From TMED109 sp015660425 (lineage in GTDB: Bacteria; Pseudomonadota; Alphaproteobacteria; TMED109), in contig JAPYTH010000003.1 in assembly GCA_029936295.1 (NCBI GenBank), forward strand, positions 17,583 to 81,582: a DNA stretch of 64,000 nt, in the 5' to 3' direction. Positions 43,513 to 52,826 of the stretch are shown in pieces. Positions within the stretch are counted from its first letter, which is position 1, and every line of letters starts with the position of its first letter. The translations under genes and the position numbers were made by a program. The notes beneath the pieces are model-generated. The model was not told the DNA's origin. It was given only the letters and a program-made list of their open reading frames with translations, and ran no database searches.

Positions 43513-43551
43513 ATTTTTTTTCTCACTATTAGCTAATAAGTTAATTATAAT

Positions 43552-46500
43552 TTATGGTTTTTTTCTACTAATCAAGCCTACATTTAAGCATAAAGCCTGT
43601 AACTCTTTTGTTAAAACATTAAAAGATTCTGGTATACCTGATTGAAAACTATCTTCACCTCTTATTATTGCTTCATATACCTTAGTTCTACCAGAAACAT
43701 CGTCTGACTTTACTGTCAACATTTCTTGAAGTGTATAAGATGCTCCATAAGCTTGAAGAGCCCAAACTTCCATTTCTCCAAACCTCTGACCTCCAAATTG
43801 AGCTTTTCCTCCTAATGGCTGTTGCGTAACTAAACTATAAGGACCAATAGATCTAGCATGTATTTTATCATCTACTAAATGATGCAACTTCAGCATATAA
43901 ACATAACCTACAGTTATTTGTCTTGCAAACGTTTCTCCTGTTCTCCCATCAGTAAGGGTAACTTGTCCAGAGGTATCTCGTTCAGCATTTGTTAGCTGCT
44001 CTCTAATATCTTCTTCATTTGCCCCATCGAAAACAGGCGTTGCCATTGGTACACCTTTTGTTAAATTTCCTGCTAACTCTAAAAGATCATCATCATTAAT
44101 ATCTTTTTCAGCATTTTTCCATACTTGGTTGCCATATATTTTTTTAAACTTTACTTTAAGATGAGATATTCTTTCTTCTTTTTGATAATCATTTACTATT
44201 GCAGATATCTGTTTGCCTAAACCCGCTGATGCCCATCCTAGATGAGTTTCTAGAATTTGACCAACATTCATTCTAGAAGGAACCCCTAAAGGATTCAATA
44301 CAATATCTACTGGAGTTCCATCTTCTAAATATGGCATATCTTCCACTAAAGCAATTTTAGAAATAACTCCTTTATTACCATGCCTACCAGCCATTTTATC
44401 TCCAGGTTGAAGCTTACGTTTTACCGCTACAAAGACTTTTACCATTTTCAAAGCACCAGGTAAAAGCTCATCTCCATCCTGTATTTTATCAACTTTTTCC
44501 TCAAATCTAACCTGAAGTCTTTTTATTTCATCATCAAATTCTTTTTTTAAAGCTTCAATTTCTGACATAACTTTTTCATTAGAAACCACAAATTGCCAGC
44601 ATTGTCCTAATGTAAATAAAGATAATGTGTCACTATCAATCTTTTGATTTTTTGTAAATCCTTTGGGTCCATCAACTGCTTTATTTAGTGTTAATAAACC
44701 TCTAAGCCTATCAAAAACATTATTTTCAATAATTCTTAACTCATCATCTCTATCTTCTGCAAACCTTGAAATTCCTTCTCTTTCAATTTCTAAGGCCCTT
44801 TCATCTTTATCAACGCCTCGTCTAGAAAAGACTCTTACTTCGACTACAGTACCCGTAACTCCAGGTGGCAATCTTAAAGAAGAATCTCTTACATCTGCAG
44901 CTTTCTCTCCAAAAATTGCTCGTAATAATTTTTCCTCAGGAGTAGCCGGCGTCTCACCTTTAGGAGTAACTTTTCCCACTAAGATGTCATTAGAGCTTAC
45001 TTCAGCTCCTATATATACTATTCCAGCTTCATCAAGATTTTTTAAGGCTTCATCACCAACGTTTGGAATATCTCTACTAATTTCTTCAGGCCCGAGCTTA
45101 GTGTCTCTTGCCATTACATCAAATTCTTCTATATGAATAGAAGTAAATACATCTTCCTGAACCACTCTTTCAGAAATTAAAATAGAATCCTCATAATTAT
45201 ATCCGTTATATGGCATAAAAGCTACCAAGACATTTCTACCTAATGCAAGTTCACCTAAATCAGTAGAAGGCCCATCTGCAATAATATCTCCTGCATTCGC
45301 TCTATCACCCACCTTAACTAAAGGTCTTTGATTTATTGCTGTATTTTGGTTAGATCTTTGAAATTTTAAAAGATTATAAATATCTACTCCAATAGTACGT
45401 TCAGGGTTATTAGGATCAGCAACACTAATAACTATTCTACTAGCATCAACTTGATCTACATATCCAGACCTTCTTGCTGCAACTGCTGAGCCTGAATCGG
45501 CAGCAACTTTTGCCTCCATACCAGTGCCTATAAGAGGGGCCTGAGCTTTTATTAAAGGAACTGCTTGTCTTTGCATGTTAGAACCCATTAAAGCTCTATT
45601 AGCATCATCATTTTCTAAAAATGGAATAAGAGCAGCAGCAACAGATACTAATTGTTTTGGAGACACATCAATATAATCAATATTTTTTGGGTGGACCATA
45701 ACAAAGTCGCCATTTTTTCTACAGCTTACCAAATCATCTTCAAATTTTCCAGCAGTCGTTAGAACTGCATTTGCTTGGGCAATATTATACCTACTTTCTT
45801 CCATAGCAGATAAATAAATAACTTCAGAGGTAACCTTTTCACCTTTAACTATTCTATATGGACTTTCAATAAACCCATATTTATTAATTTTAGCATGCGT
45901 TGCCAAACTATTAATAAGTCCAATATTTGGTCCCTCAGGCGTCTCAATTGGGCAAATTCTTCCATAATGTGTAGGATGAACATCTCTTACTTCAAAACCC
46001 GCTCTTTCTCTAGTAAGGCCTCCAGGCCCTAATGCGGATACCCTTCTTTTATGAGTAATTTCGCTGAGTGGGTTTGTTTGATCCATAAATTGACTCAATT
46101 GTGAAGAACCAAAAAATTCTCTTATTGAAGCCTGTGCAGGTTTAGAATTTATTAAATCTTGAGGCATTACTGCATCTATTTCTGAAGATGACATTTTTTC
46201 TCTTACAGCTCTTTCCATCCTAGATAGCCCAATACGATATTGATTTTCTAATAACTCACCTACAGACCTTACCCTTCTATTTCCTAAATGATCTATATCA
46301 TCTACTTCACCTATTCCGTCTCTCAATCCAATTAAAACTTTTAATACTCTGATTATATCTTCTCTTCTTATCTCTGTAACCGTATCTTCTGCCTCTAGAT
46401 CTAGCCTATTATTTAGTTTAACCCTACCTACTGCAGAAAGGTCATACCTTTCAGATCTTACTTCTCTAATATTTTTGTTATTTACCCAAAAAGTAGCGGG

Positions 46501-47880
46501 CAAGCCCTCTCTAGCAACCGCACATAAAGTAATTAATGTCCAATCACTTTCTTGATGTATAATCCAACAACCTGCAGATTCCATCAATTCTTTAGATAAA
46601 ACTTTAAGTAATTTTGACTTAGAAGAAGCTTCTAACCTACATTCTACCTCTTCCTTTATAAAAGATGCTTTCGTAAAAAATAAATCGAAGAATAGCCTTT
46701 CAGAAGTTTCTTCGGTTGGAGGCTCACCAGGTCTCATTATCCTATAAATATCAGCTAAAGCTTCTACTCTTGATGATGTTTTATCCGCCTCAATTAGAGT
46801 ATTTCTTATATAGGGCCCTATTGTATTATTAAATAAAATTATAGAAACATTTGTAACTTTTTGTTCTGCTATATGTGCAAGCGTATCTTCATCTAAAATT
46901 TGTCCAGCCTCAACAAATATTTCACCTGTTAACTCATTCACAGAATCAATTGCAGAATATTGATTTAATATAGCTTCATCTGGAAATACTAATGTTTTAA
47001 CCCCATCCTCTTTTGCTTGTTTTAATAGTTTGGCATTAATTCTAGTTTCTTTGGGGAATACAACTTTACCTCTAATAGTTTTAATATCATAATCAAACTT
47101 CATGCCAAGTAATCTTGTATCCACAAATTCTGTAGTCCAACTATTTTTAACATTTTCATAGTTTATTATTTCATAAAAACTTTCTAATATCTCTTCATCA
47201 TCCATATTTAAAGACTTTAATATTAATGACACGGGTAGTTTTCTTCTTCTATCTATTCGAACAAATAAATTATCTTTTGCATCAAATTCAAAATCTAGCC
47301 ATGACCCCCTATAAGGAATAATCCTAGCATTATATAAAATTTTTCCTGAAGAATGTCCCTTACCTTTATCGTGATCAAAGAAAACCCCTGGGGAACGATG
47401 CATCTGACTTACAACAACTCTTTCTGTACCATTAACTACAAAAGTACCCTTTTCTGTCATTAACGGCATATCACCCATATAGACGTCTTGCTCCAAAATA
47501 CTTCTAACCGACTTAATGCCAGTTTCTTCATCTAAATCATAAATAATTAATCTAAATTTAACCCTAAGCGGGGAAGCATAAGTAAGACCTCTTTGACGGC
47601 ACTCCTCAACATCATATTTAGATTTTCCTAATACATAAGAAACAAACTGCAGCTCAGAAGTATCAGTAAAATCATTTATTGGAAAAACAGAATCAAAAAC
47701 TCTATATAATCCTTGATTTTGTCCATGCTCCTTAGAACCAGTGCTTTCAAATATTAGAAATTTTTCATAAGATGCTTTTTGAACATCAATTAAATTTGGC
47801 ATTTCTGCTACTTCATTAATACTTCCAAAAGATTTACGAATTCTTTTACGTCCTGTTAAACTTATATGGGGTGTAATCAT
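43552..47880 (-). CDS. rpoB: RNA polymerase beta subunit
   Basis: 1,442 residues, a little longer than E. coli (1,342), with the extra length in the middle lineage insertions. The rifampicin-binding region FFGSSQLSQFMDQTNPLSEI and THKRRVSALGPGGLTRERAG is wild-type in form, followed by RICPIETPEGPNIGLINSLA. C-terminal GKAQFGGQRFGEMEVWALQA is conserved. A 292-base space separates it from rplL and contains a candidate promoter. Confidence 0.98.
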   Translation of the reverse strand: MITPHISLTGRKRIRKSFGSINEVAEMPNLIDVQKASYEKFLIFESTGSKEHGQNQGLYRVFDSVFPINDFTDTSELQFVSYVLGKSKYDVEECRQRGLTYASPLRVKFRLIIYDLDEETGIKSVRSILEQDVYMGDMPLMTEKGTFVVNGTERVVVSQMHRSPGVFFDHDKGKGHSSGKILYNARIIPYRGSWLDFEFDAKDNLFVRIDRRRKLPVSLILKSLNMDDEEILESFYEIINYENVKNSWTTEFVDTRLLGMKFDYDIKTIRGKVVFPKETRINAKLLKQAKEDGVKTLVFPDEAILNQYSAIDSVNELTGEIFVEAGQILDEDTLAHIAEQKVTNVSIILFNNTIGPYIRNTLIEADKTSSRVEALADIYRIMRPGEPPTEETSERLFFDLFFTKASFIKEEVECRLEASSKSKLLKVLSKELMESAGCWIIHQESDWTLITLCAVAREGLPATFWVNNKNIREVRSERYDLSAVGRVKLNNRLDLEAEDTVTEIRREDIIRVLKVLIGLRDGIGEVDDIDHLGNRRVRSVGELLENQYRIGLSRMERAVREKMSSSEIDAVMPQDLINSKPAQASIREFFGSSQLSQFMDQTNPLSEITHKRRVSALGPGGLTRERAGFEVRDVHPTHYGRICPIETPEGPNIGLINSLATHAKINKYGFIESPYRIVKGEKVTSEVIYLSAMEESRYNIAQANAVLTTAGKFEDDLVSCRKNGDFVMVHPKNIDYIDVSPKQLVSVAAALIPFLENDDANRALMGSNMQRQAVPLIKAQAPLIGTGMEAKVAADSGSAVAARRSGYVDQVDASRIVISVADPNNPERTIGVDIYNLLKFQRSNQNTAINQRPLVKVGDRANAGDIIADGPSTDLGELALGRNVLVAFMPYNGYNYEDSILISERVVQEDVFTSIHIEEFDVMARDTKLGPEEISRDIPNVGDEALKNLDEAGIVYIGAEVSSNDILVGKVTPKGETPATPEEKLLRAIFGEKAADVRDSSLRLPPGVTGTVVEVRVFSRRGVDKDERALEIEREGISRFAEDRDDELRIIENNVFDRLRGLLTLNKAVDGPKGFTKNQKIDSDTLSLFTLGQCWQFVVSNEKVMSEIEALKKEFDDEIKRLQVRFEEKVDKIQDGDELLPGALKMVKVFVAVKRKLQPGDKMAGRHGNKGVISKIALVEDMPYLEDGTPVDIVLNPLGVPSRMNVGQILETHLGWASAGLGKQISAIVNDYQKEERISHLKVKFKKIYGNQVWKNAEKDINDDDLLELAGNLTKGVPMATPVFDGANEEDIREQLTNAERDTSGQVTLTDGRTGETFARQITVGYVYMLKLHHLVDDKIHARSIGPYSLVTQQPLGGKAQFGGQRFGEMEVWALQAYGASYTLQEMLTVKSDDVSGRTKVYEAIIRGEDSFQSGIPESFNVLTKELQALCLNVGLISRKKP

Positions 47881-48083
47881 TTTTGCATGCCTCGCGGTAA
47901 ATAACTTTAAAATCGCTACTTAATCTAGTAACAAGTAAAAATTTAAATATTTATAGTAATTAAAAAAAACATAAAAAAAAACGACAAATAGTAAAATATT
48001 TAAAACCAATACATGAATTTTCTTAGCTTCTATCATAAAATGATCTCGGTATAATATTGGAACTATACTTTAAAACAAGATAT

Positions 48084-48112
48084 TATATATCCTAGAGAAT
48101 AAAATATCGCAA
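48084..48112 (-). promoter_or_regulatory. Candidate sigma-70 promoter for rpoBC
   Basis: On the minus strand TTGCGA (48107-48112) and TATATA (48084-48089, running on into AT) are 17 bases apart, inside the 292-base rplL-rpoB space. A 5' leader of about 200 bases would follow. The space holds no open reading frame; on the rplL side it has T-rich tracts but no convincing terminator hairpin. Confidence 0.5.
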
Positions 48113-48172
48113 GCTAAATAATTAGAAAGACTAAAAAAAACATATACTAAAGTTTATTAAAAATAAATAAAT

Positions 48173-48547
48173 TTATTTTAATTCTACAGTTGCACCAGCT
48201 TCTTCTAATTTCTTCTTAATTTCTTCTGCTTCATCTTTAGATGCACCTTCTTTAACAGCCTTAGGTGCAGCTTCAACTAAATCTTTAGCTTCTTTAAGAC
48301 CTAATGTAGTGATAGCTCTAACTTCTTTAATTACATTAATCTTAGATTCTCCTACAGCAGCTAAGATAATATCAAAGCTATCTTTCTCTTCTGCAGCAGC
48401 TCCACCACCACCGGCAGCCGGTGCCGCAACAGCCACAGCAGCAGCAGCTGAAACACCCCACTTTTCTTCAAGAAGCTTAGAAAGTTCTGCAGCTTCCATA
48501 ACCGTTAAAGTAGATAACTTTTCTACTATTTTTTCTAGATCAGCCAT
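48173..48547 (-). CDS. rplL: 50S ribosomal protein L7/L12
   Basis: 124 residues: an N-terminal dimerisation helix pair (LEKIVEKLSTLTVMEAAELS), an alanine/glycine-rich hinge near 37-53, and the C-terminal factor-binding domain with KINVIKEVRAITTLGLKEAK and EAKDLVEAAPKAVKEG. It forms the stalk with L10, encoded 39 bases upstream. Confidence 0.97.
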   Translation of the reverse strand: MADLEKIVEKLSTLTVMEAAELSKLLEEKWGVSAAAAVAVAAPAAGGGGAAAEEKDSFDIILAAVGESKINVIKEVRAITTLGLKEAKDLVEAAPKAVKEGASKDEAEEIKKKLEEAGATVELK

Positions 48548-48586
48548 TATTTTTTCCTTTCAAAATTAAACTGAGTATATAAAAAT

Positions 48587-49105
48587 TTATGCAACTTCTT
48601 TCGCACCTTCGTATGATTTAGTAACAGTAATTAATTGTGTAGCAGGAGCAGCCGCAACTGTAGCAATTTTCCTTGCAGGGGCTGAAAATATACCTAAAAT
48701 TTTTGCCTGTATTTCTGGTAAAGATGGTAAAGAAGCAAGTTGTTTTATTCCATTTATATCTAAAACTGTTTCTTTTAATGCTCCTCCAACTATAATTAAA
48801 TTTTCATTTTTTTTAGCAAATTCATTAGTAACTTTTGCAGCAGCTACTACATCACTTGAATATGCTATTGCAGTAGGCCCAGTAAACAAATCTATTATAT
48901 TTTCATAAACGCTATCTGCAAGGGCAATTTTTATCAATCTATTTTTTGTCACCTTAAATGAAACATTGGAATCTCTTGTCTGTGACCTTAGGTCAGTAAT
49001 TGCTCCGGCATTTATACCTTTATATTGGGTAACAATTACGGCCTCTGCTGCTTCAAATATTTTTTTGAACTCAGCGACAGCTTTTTCTTTCTGTGATCTA
49101 TTCAT
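48587..49105 (-). CDS. rplJ: 50S ribosomal protein L10
   Basis: 172 residues: MNRSQKEKAVAEFKKIFEAA, VTQYKGINAGAITDLRSQTR and a C-terminal alanine-rich helix that carries L7/L12 dimers. Preceded by a 192-base untranslated region holding an L10-leader-like structure, through which L10-L12 would repress its own translation. Confidence 0.96.
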   Translation of the reverse strand: MNRSQKEKAVAEFKKIFEAAEAVIVTQYKGINAGAITDLRSQTRDSNVSFKVTKNRLIKIALADSVYENIIDLFTGPTAIAYSSDVVAAAKVTNEFAKKNENLIIVGGALKETVLDINGIKQLASLPSLPEIQAKILGIFSAPARKIATVAAAPATQLITVTKSYEGAKEVA

Positions 49106-49149
49106 TTGCCCCTCTCATCAAAGCTCTATCTAAGAAATATGAATTTAGC

Positions 49150-49225
49150 ACATGAATTTGGTGCTCAATTCTATCTATGCAGTATTTAATTCCAATATGG
49201 AAACCTGCAGTCTCAGACAGATATT
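49150..49225 (-). promoter_or_regulatory. Ribosomal L10 leader (autoregulatory mRNA structure)
   Basis: On the minus strand, TATCT (49219-49223) can pair with AGATA (49172-49176), closing a multibranch structure that includes CTGAGACTGCAGG, the sequence hallmark of L10 leaders with their kink-turn, and two small hairpins (TTCCA/TGGAA and, downstream, AGCAC/GTGCT). Position just before rplJ is the expected one. Recognition is by motif and hand pairing, not by a covariance search. Confidence 0.6.
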
Positions 49226-49297
49226 ATTAATAACACTATCCATTAATATAAAAAATTATAAAAATCAAGTTATTGAAAAACTTTTTTTAATTTAAAC

Positions 49298-49993
49298 CTA
49301 TATATCCAAACTATTAATATCTACTTTTATAGCAGGCCCCATACTTGAGCTAATAGATACCTTTTTTATAAACTGTCCTTTTGCTCCTGTTGGCCTAGCT
49401 TTGCTAACGGAACCAATAAAAGCAGATAGGTTTTCTAGTAAATCTTCTTCTTTAAAGCTAGCTTTGCCCACTCCTGCATGAATAATTCCAGCTTTTTCAA
49501 CTCTAAATTCCACTTGGCCGCTTTTTATAGCCTTTACTGCCGCATCTACATCCATTGTTACTGAACCTAATTTTGGATTAGGCATTAATCCTCTTGGCCC
49601 TAAAACTTTTCCAAGCTTTCCTACTACAGCCATCATATCAGGAGTAGCAATAATTCTATCAAAATCTATTTCACCTTTTTCAACTTTCTCAGCTAAATCT
49701 TCCGCACCTACTAAATCAGCCCCTGCAGCTTTTGCTTCATCAGCTTTTTTATCTCTGGCAAAAACAGCTACTCTTACGGTTTTCCCTGTGCCCTTTGGCA
49801 TTGCCACAACACCCCTCACATTTTGATCTGCATGCTTAGGGTCAACTCCTAAATTCATAGCTATATCAACTGTTTCATCAAATTTAACAGAAGCTCTTTC
49901 TTTTAGCATTTTAATTGCTTCTTTTAAATCAAAATTAGAATCTATTGTTAAGCCTTCGCTTGCTTTTTTATATCTTTTTGAAATTTTAGGCAT
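49298..49993 (-). CDS. rplA: 50S ribosomal protein L1
   Basis: 231 residues: FDETVDIAMNLGVDPKHADQ, VVAMPKGTGKTVRVAVFARD and GKLGKVLGPRGLMPNPKLGS are the 23S-binding blocks. It forms the L1 stalk that guides E-site tRNA. It lies three bases after rplK. Confidence 0.98.
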   Translation of the reverse strand: MPKISKRYKKASEGLTIDSNFDLKEAIKMLKERASVKFDETVDIAMNLGVDPKHADQNVRGVVAMPKGTGKTVRVAVFARDKKADEAKAAGADLVGAEDLAEKVEKGEIDFDRIIATPDMMAVVGKLGKVLGPRGLMPNPKLGSVTMDVDAAVKAIKSGQVEFRVEKAGIIHAGVGKASFKEEDLLENLSAFIGSVSKARPTGAKGQFIKKVSISSSMGPAIKVDINSLDI

Positions 49994-49996
49994 AAT

Positions 49997-50428
49997 TTAC
50001 TCCATTACCTCTACGCCCATTGACCTAGCTGTACCTGCTAAAATCTTACAGGCATCATCTACTGTATGAGCATTTAAATCAGACATTTTAATTTCAGCTA
50101 TTTCTTCTAACTGTTTTTTCGTTATTTTTGCAATAGGTTCATCTCTTCCTGGAGTTTGAGAAGCCTTCTTAATATTAATTGCTTTCATAATTAAATAACT
50201 AGCAGGGGGTTTTTTATAAACAAAACTAAAAGTTTTATCCTGATAAACTGTAATAACTACAGGCAAAGGCGCCCCTTGTTCCATTTTCTGTGTTTCTGCA
50301 TTAAAAGCTTTACAGAACTCCATTATATTTAGACCTGCTTGTCCTAAAGCAGGACCAACAGGAGGAGCTGGCGCTGCCTTACCTGCAGGAACCTGAAGTT
50401 TAACATACCCTGTTATTTTTTTTGCCAT
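49997..50428 (-). CDS. rplK: 50S ribosomal protein L11
   Basis: 143 residues: YVKLQVPAGKAAPAPPVGPA with the two prolines contacted by thiostrepton, LGQAGLNIMEFCKAFNAETQ, and the RNA-binding C-terminal domain ending GTARSMGVEV. It is needed for RelA activation in the stringent response. 33 bases after nusG. Confidence 0.98.
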   Translation of the reverse strand: MAKKITGYVKLQVPAGKAAPAPPVGPALGQAGLNIMEFCKAFNAETQKMEQGAPLPVVITVYQDKTFSFVYKKPPASYLIMKAINIKKASQTPGRDEPIAKITKKQLEEIAEIKMSDLNAHTVDDACKILAGTARSMGVEVME

Positions 50429-50461
50429 TTATTTATCTCCAAGAATTCATATATATTAAAA

Positions 50462-50992
50462 TTAACCTTTTTCAACTTGTCCATAACCTAATTCTACTAA
50501 AGTAGAACGTCCAAATATTGAGACAGCAATTTTGAGTCTTTCTTTTTCTTCATCTATATCTTCCACTATACCATTAAATGATGCAAAAGGACCATCTGCA
50601 ACTTTTACTGTTTCTCCTATCTGATAGATTACAGACCTTTTAGGTTTATCTACTCCCTCTTGAACCTGACTTAATATTGCTTGAGCCTCAGCTTCAGATA
50701 TAGGAGCAGGCTTTCCAGAAGATCCTAAAAAACCACTTACTTTAGGAGTTTCTTTTACCAAATGCCAAGTATCATCAGTCATATCCATATTTATTAAAAT
50801 ATAACCTGGAAAAAATTTTCTTTCAGCATTTACTTTCTTACCACGCCTTATTTCTATCACTTCTTCCATTGGAACAAGAACTTGAGAAAATTGATCAGAT
50901 AACCCTTTTCTTTCAGCTTGTTCTTTTATTACTTGAGACACCTTCTTTTCAAAACCAGAATGTGTATTTACTACATACCAACGATGTGACAA
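50462..50992 (-). CDS. nusG: Transcription elongation/termination factor NusG
   Basis: 176 residues: an N-terminal NGN domain that clamps RNA polymerase (RWYVVNTHSGFEKKVSQVI, FFPGYILINMDMTDDTWHL) and a C-terminal KOW domain (GETVKVADGPFASFNGIVED) that binds S10 or Rho. It follows secE by 21 bases. Confidence 0.97.
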   Translation of the reverse strand: MSHRWYVVNTHSGFEKKVSQVIKEQAERKGLSDQFSQVLVPMEEVIEIRRGKKVNAERKFFPGYILINMDMTDDTWHLVKETPKVSGFLGSSGKPAPISEAEAQAILSQVQEGVDKPKRSVIYQIGETVKVADGPFASFNGIVEDIDEEKERLKIAVSIFGRSTLVELGYGQVEKG

Positions 50993-51013
50993 TGAACCTC
51001 CATATTATTTGTC

Positions 51014-51205
51014 TTATAAACCAAGTATCCATCGTACTCCAAATGAGAGTATTTGATCAACACCAAGGAAAAATAAAGATAATATAAACACCATAACAAA
51101 TACCATTGCAGTAGTTACAATAGTTTCTTTTCTAGTAGGCCAAGTTACTTTTCTAACTTCCTGACGTACTTCCTTTAAAAATTTTAATGGTGCGGTTTTA
51201 ACCAT
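51014..51205 (-). CDS. secE: Protein translocase subunit SecE (short form)
   Basis: 63 residues with the conserved amphipathic segment LKEVRQEVRKVTWPTRKETI (10-29) and one membrane helix (about 32-50). Most bacteria outside enterics have this single-helix form. It lies 25 bases after tRNA-Trp on the same strand. Confidence 0.95.
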   Translation of the reverse strand: MVKTAPLKFLKEVRQEVRKVTWPTRKETIVTTAMVFVMVFILSLFFLGVDQILSFGVRWILGL

Positions 51206-51230
51206 ATTTTTATTTTCTTCCTAACATTAA

Positions 51231-51306
51231 TGGCAGGAGCGGAGGGACTCGAACCCACAGCCCCCGGTTTTGGAGACCGGTGCTCTACCAATTGAGCTAC
51301 GCTCCT
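51231..51306 (-). tRNA. tRNA-Trp (CCA)
   Basis: A 76-base cloverleaf with a perfect 7-bp acceptor stem (AGGAGCG/CGCTCCT), D arm, anticodon loop CTCCAAA with anticodon CCA, T loop TTCGAGT and an encoded 3' CCA. It lies between tuf and secE, the usual alphaproteobacterial position. Confidence 0.97.
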
Positions 51307-51327
51307 AAAAATTAAGTAAACCCTTCA

Positions 51328-52538
51328 ACTATTCAATAATTTTAGATACAACTCCAGCACCTACTGTTTTACCACCTTCTCTAATAGCAAATCTTAAACC
51401 TTCTTCCATTGCAATTGGAGCTCCTAAGTTTACTTCAAACTGTATGTTATCTCCAGGCATTACCATTTCTGTCCCACTTGGAAGAGCAATAGTTCCTGTT
51501 ACATCTGTTGTTCTAAAGTAAAACTGTGGTCTATAATTTCCAAAAAATGGTGTATGTCTTCCACCTTCTTCTTTTTTCAAAATATATGTTTCAGCCATAA
51601 ATTTCGTATGAGGTTTAATTGAACCTGGTTTTGCTAAAACCTGACCACGTTCAACTCCCTCTCTATCAATACCACGTAACAACACTCCCACATTATCACC
51701 AGCTTCTCCTCTATCTAGAAGCTTACGGAACATCTCTACACCAGTACAAGTTGTTTTAGTAGTCTCACGTATACCTGTGATTTCTATATCATCTCCTATA
51801 TTAACTACACCACGTTCAATACGACCGGTTACAACAGTACCTCTACCTGAGATAGAGAATACATCTTCTATAGGTAATAAGAATGGTAAATCTACTGGGC
51901 GATCTGGTTTTGGAATATACGCATCAACTTGCTTCATAAGTTCAATGATAGCCGGAACACCTATATCACTAGTATCACCTTCTAAAGCCTTTAATGCTGA
52001 ACCTTTAATAATAGGAATATCATTACCTGGGAATTCATATTGTGTAAGAAGTTCACGTATTTCCATTTCAACAAGTTCCATTAATTCTGGATCATCTACT
52101 TGGTCACATTTATTTAAAAATACACAAAGAGCAGGAACACCAACTTGTCTAGCAAGAAGGATATGTTCTCTAGTTTGTGGCATTGGACCATCAGACGCAG
52201 AAACAACAAGAATACCTCCATCCATTTGCGCAGCACCTGTAATCATATTTTTTACATAGTCTGCGTGACCTGGACAATCAACATGTGCATAGTGACGTTC
52301 AGCAGTTTCATATTCAACGTGTGCTGTATTAATAGTAATACCACGTTCCCTTTCTTCTGGCGCCTTATCAATATCATCATATGCTACAGCAGCTCCACCT
52401 GATGCTTCAGCCATTACTTTTGTAATAGCCGCAGTTAGAGTTGTTTTCCCATGATCAACATGGCCAACTGTACCTATGTTTACATGAGGTTTATTACGTT
52501 CATATTTCTCTTTAGCCATTCTCTTTATCTCCGTCTAT
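51328..52538. repeat. tuf direct repeat, copy 2 (1,211 bp)
   Basis: Second copy of the 34990-36200 repeat, same orientation, apparently without a single difference across coding sequence and ribosome binding site. Such a repeat is longer than short reads, so the joins at both copies deserve support from read pairs or long reads. Confidence 0.9.
51329..52519 (-). CDS. tuf: Elongation factor Tu (tRNA-linked copy)
   Basis: 396 residues, the same protein as the copy at 35 kb. It is flanked by tRNA-Gly upstream (24 bases) and tRNA-Trp downstream (22 bases), the classical tufB setting, and is followed by secE-nusG. Co-transcription with tRNAs implies that processing by RNase P and RNase Z-type enzymes releases the mRNA. 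Confidence 0.98.
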   Translation of the reverse strand: MAKEKYERNKPHVNIGTVGHVDHGKTTLTAAITKVMAEASGGAAVAYDDIDKAPEERERGITINTAHVEYETAERHYAHVDCPGHADYVKNMITGAAQMDGGILVVSASDGPMPQTREHILLARQVGVPALCVFLNKCDQVDDPELMELVEMEIRELLTQYEFPGNDIPIIKGSALKALEGDTSDIGVPAIIELMKQVDAYIPKPDRPVDLPFLLPIEDVFSISGRGTVVTGRIERGVVNIGDDIEITGIRETTKTTCTGVEMFRKLLDRGEAGDNVGVLLRGIDREGVERGQVLAKPGSIKPHTKFMAETYILKKEEGGRHTPFFGNYRPQFYFRTTDVTGTIALPSGTEMVMPGDNIQFEVNLGAPIAMEEGLRFAIREGGKTVGAGVVSKIIE

Positions 52539-52543
52539 ATATA

Positions 52544-52617
52544 TGGAGCGGGTGAAGGGAATCGAACCCTCATAGCCAGCTTGGAAGGCTGGTGCTTTAC
52601 CACTAAGCTACACCCGC
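52544..52617 (-). tRNA. tRNA-Gly (TCC)
   Basis: A 74-base tRNA with acceptor stem GCGGGTG/CACCCGC, anticodon stem CCAGC/GCTGG, loop CTTCCAA with anticodon TCC, T loop TTCGATT and encoded CCA. All stems pair. It is upstream of tuf in the same orientation. Confidence 0.97.
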
Positions 52618-52690
52618 TAAGTTTTAGTAAATACTATGAGTCTCTATGCTTCACATACTCCTAATAAATCTTAATATTCTATACTTATAG

Positions 52691-52713
52691 TACTTTTGCA
52701 CCAGACAAAAGTA
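52691..52713 (-). promoter_or_regulatory. Perfect 8-bp hairpin in the leader of the tRNA-Gly-tuf transcript
   Basis: TACTTTTG (52691-52698) and CAAAAGTA (52706-52713) pair perfectly around a 7-base loop. It lies about 40 bases downstream of the candidate promoter at 52759-52787 and 75 bases before tRNA-Gly. No T tract follows on the minus strand, so it is not an intrinsic terminator; a processing or stability element is possible. Confidence 0.4.
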
Positions 52714-52758
52714 AGATGCAACTATTAAATCCAATACTTTATTCTAACAAGAACCCAT

Positions 52759-52787
52759 TATCTATTCAATTCTTAGCGTATAGTCAA
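52759..52787 (-). promoter_or_regulatory. Candidate sigma-70 promoter of tRNA-Gly-tuf-tRNA-Trp-secE
   Basis: On the minus strand TTGACT (52782-52787) and TAGATA (52759-52764, continuing AT) are exactly 17 bases apart, in the 209-base space between tRNA-Tyr and tRNA-Gly. The spacing and five-of-six match in the -35 make it the best promoter in that space. Confidence 0.6.
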
Positions 52788-52826
52788 TCTAAAATAATGA
52801 AATTAATAGAATTAATATTATAGTAA

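Noticed and set aside
44663..45136. 157-codon plus-strand frame inside rpoB
   Set aside because: Antisense to strongly conserved rpoB codons, composition typical of a shadow frame, no start signal.
34990..52538. tuf repeat pair as ends of a composite mobile element
   Set aside because: The repeats are a normal housekeeping gene in its two classical positions, with no transposase, terminal inverted repeats or target duplications.
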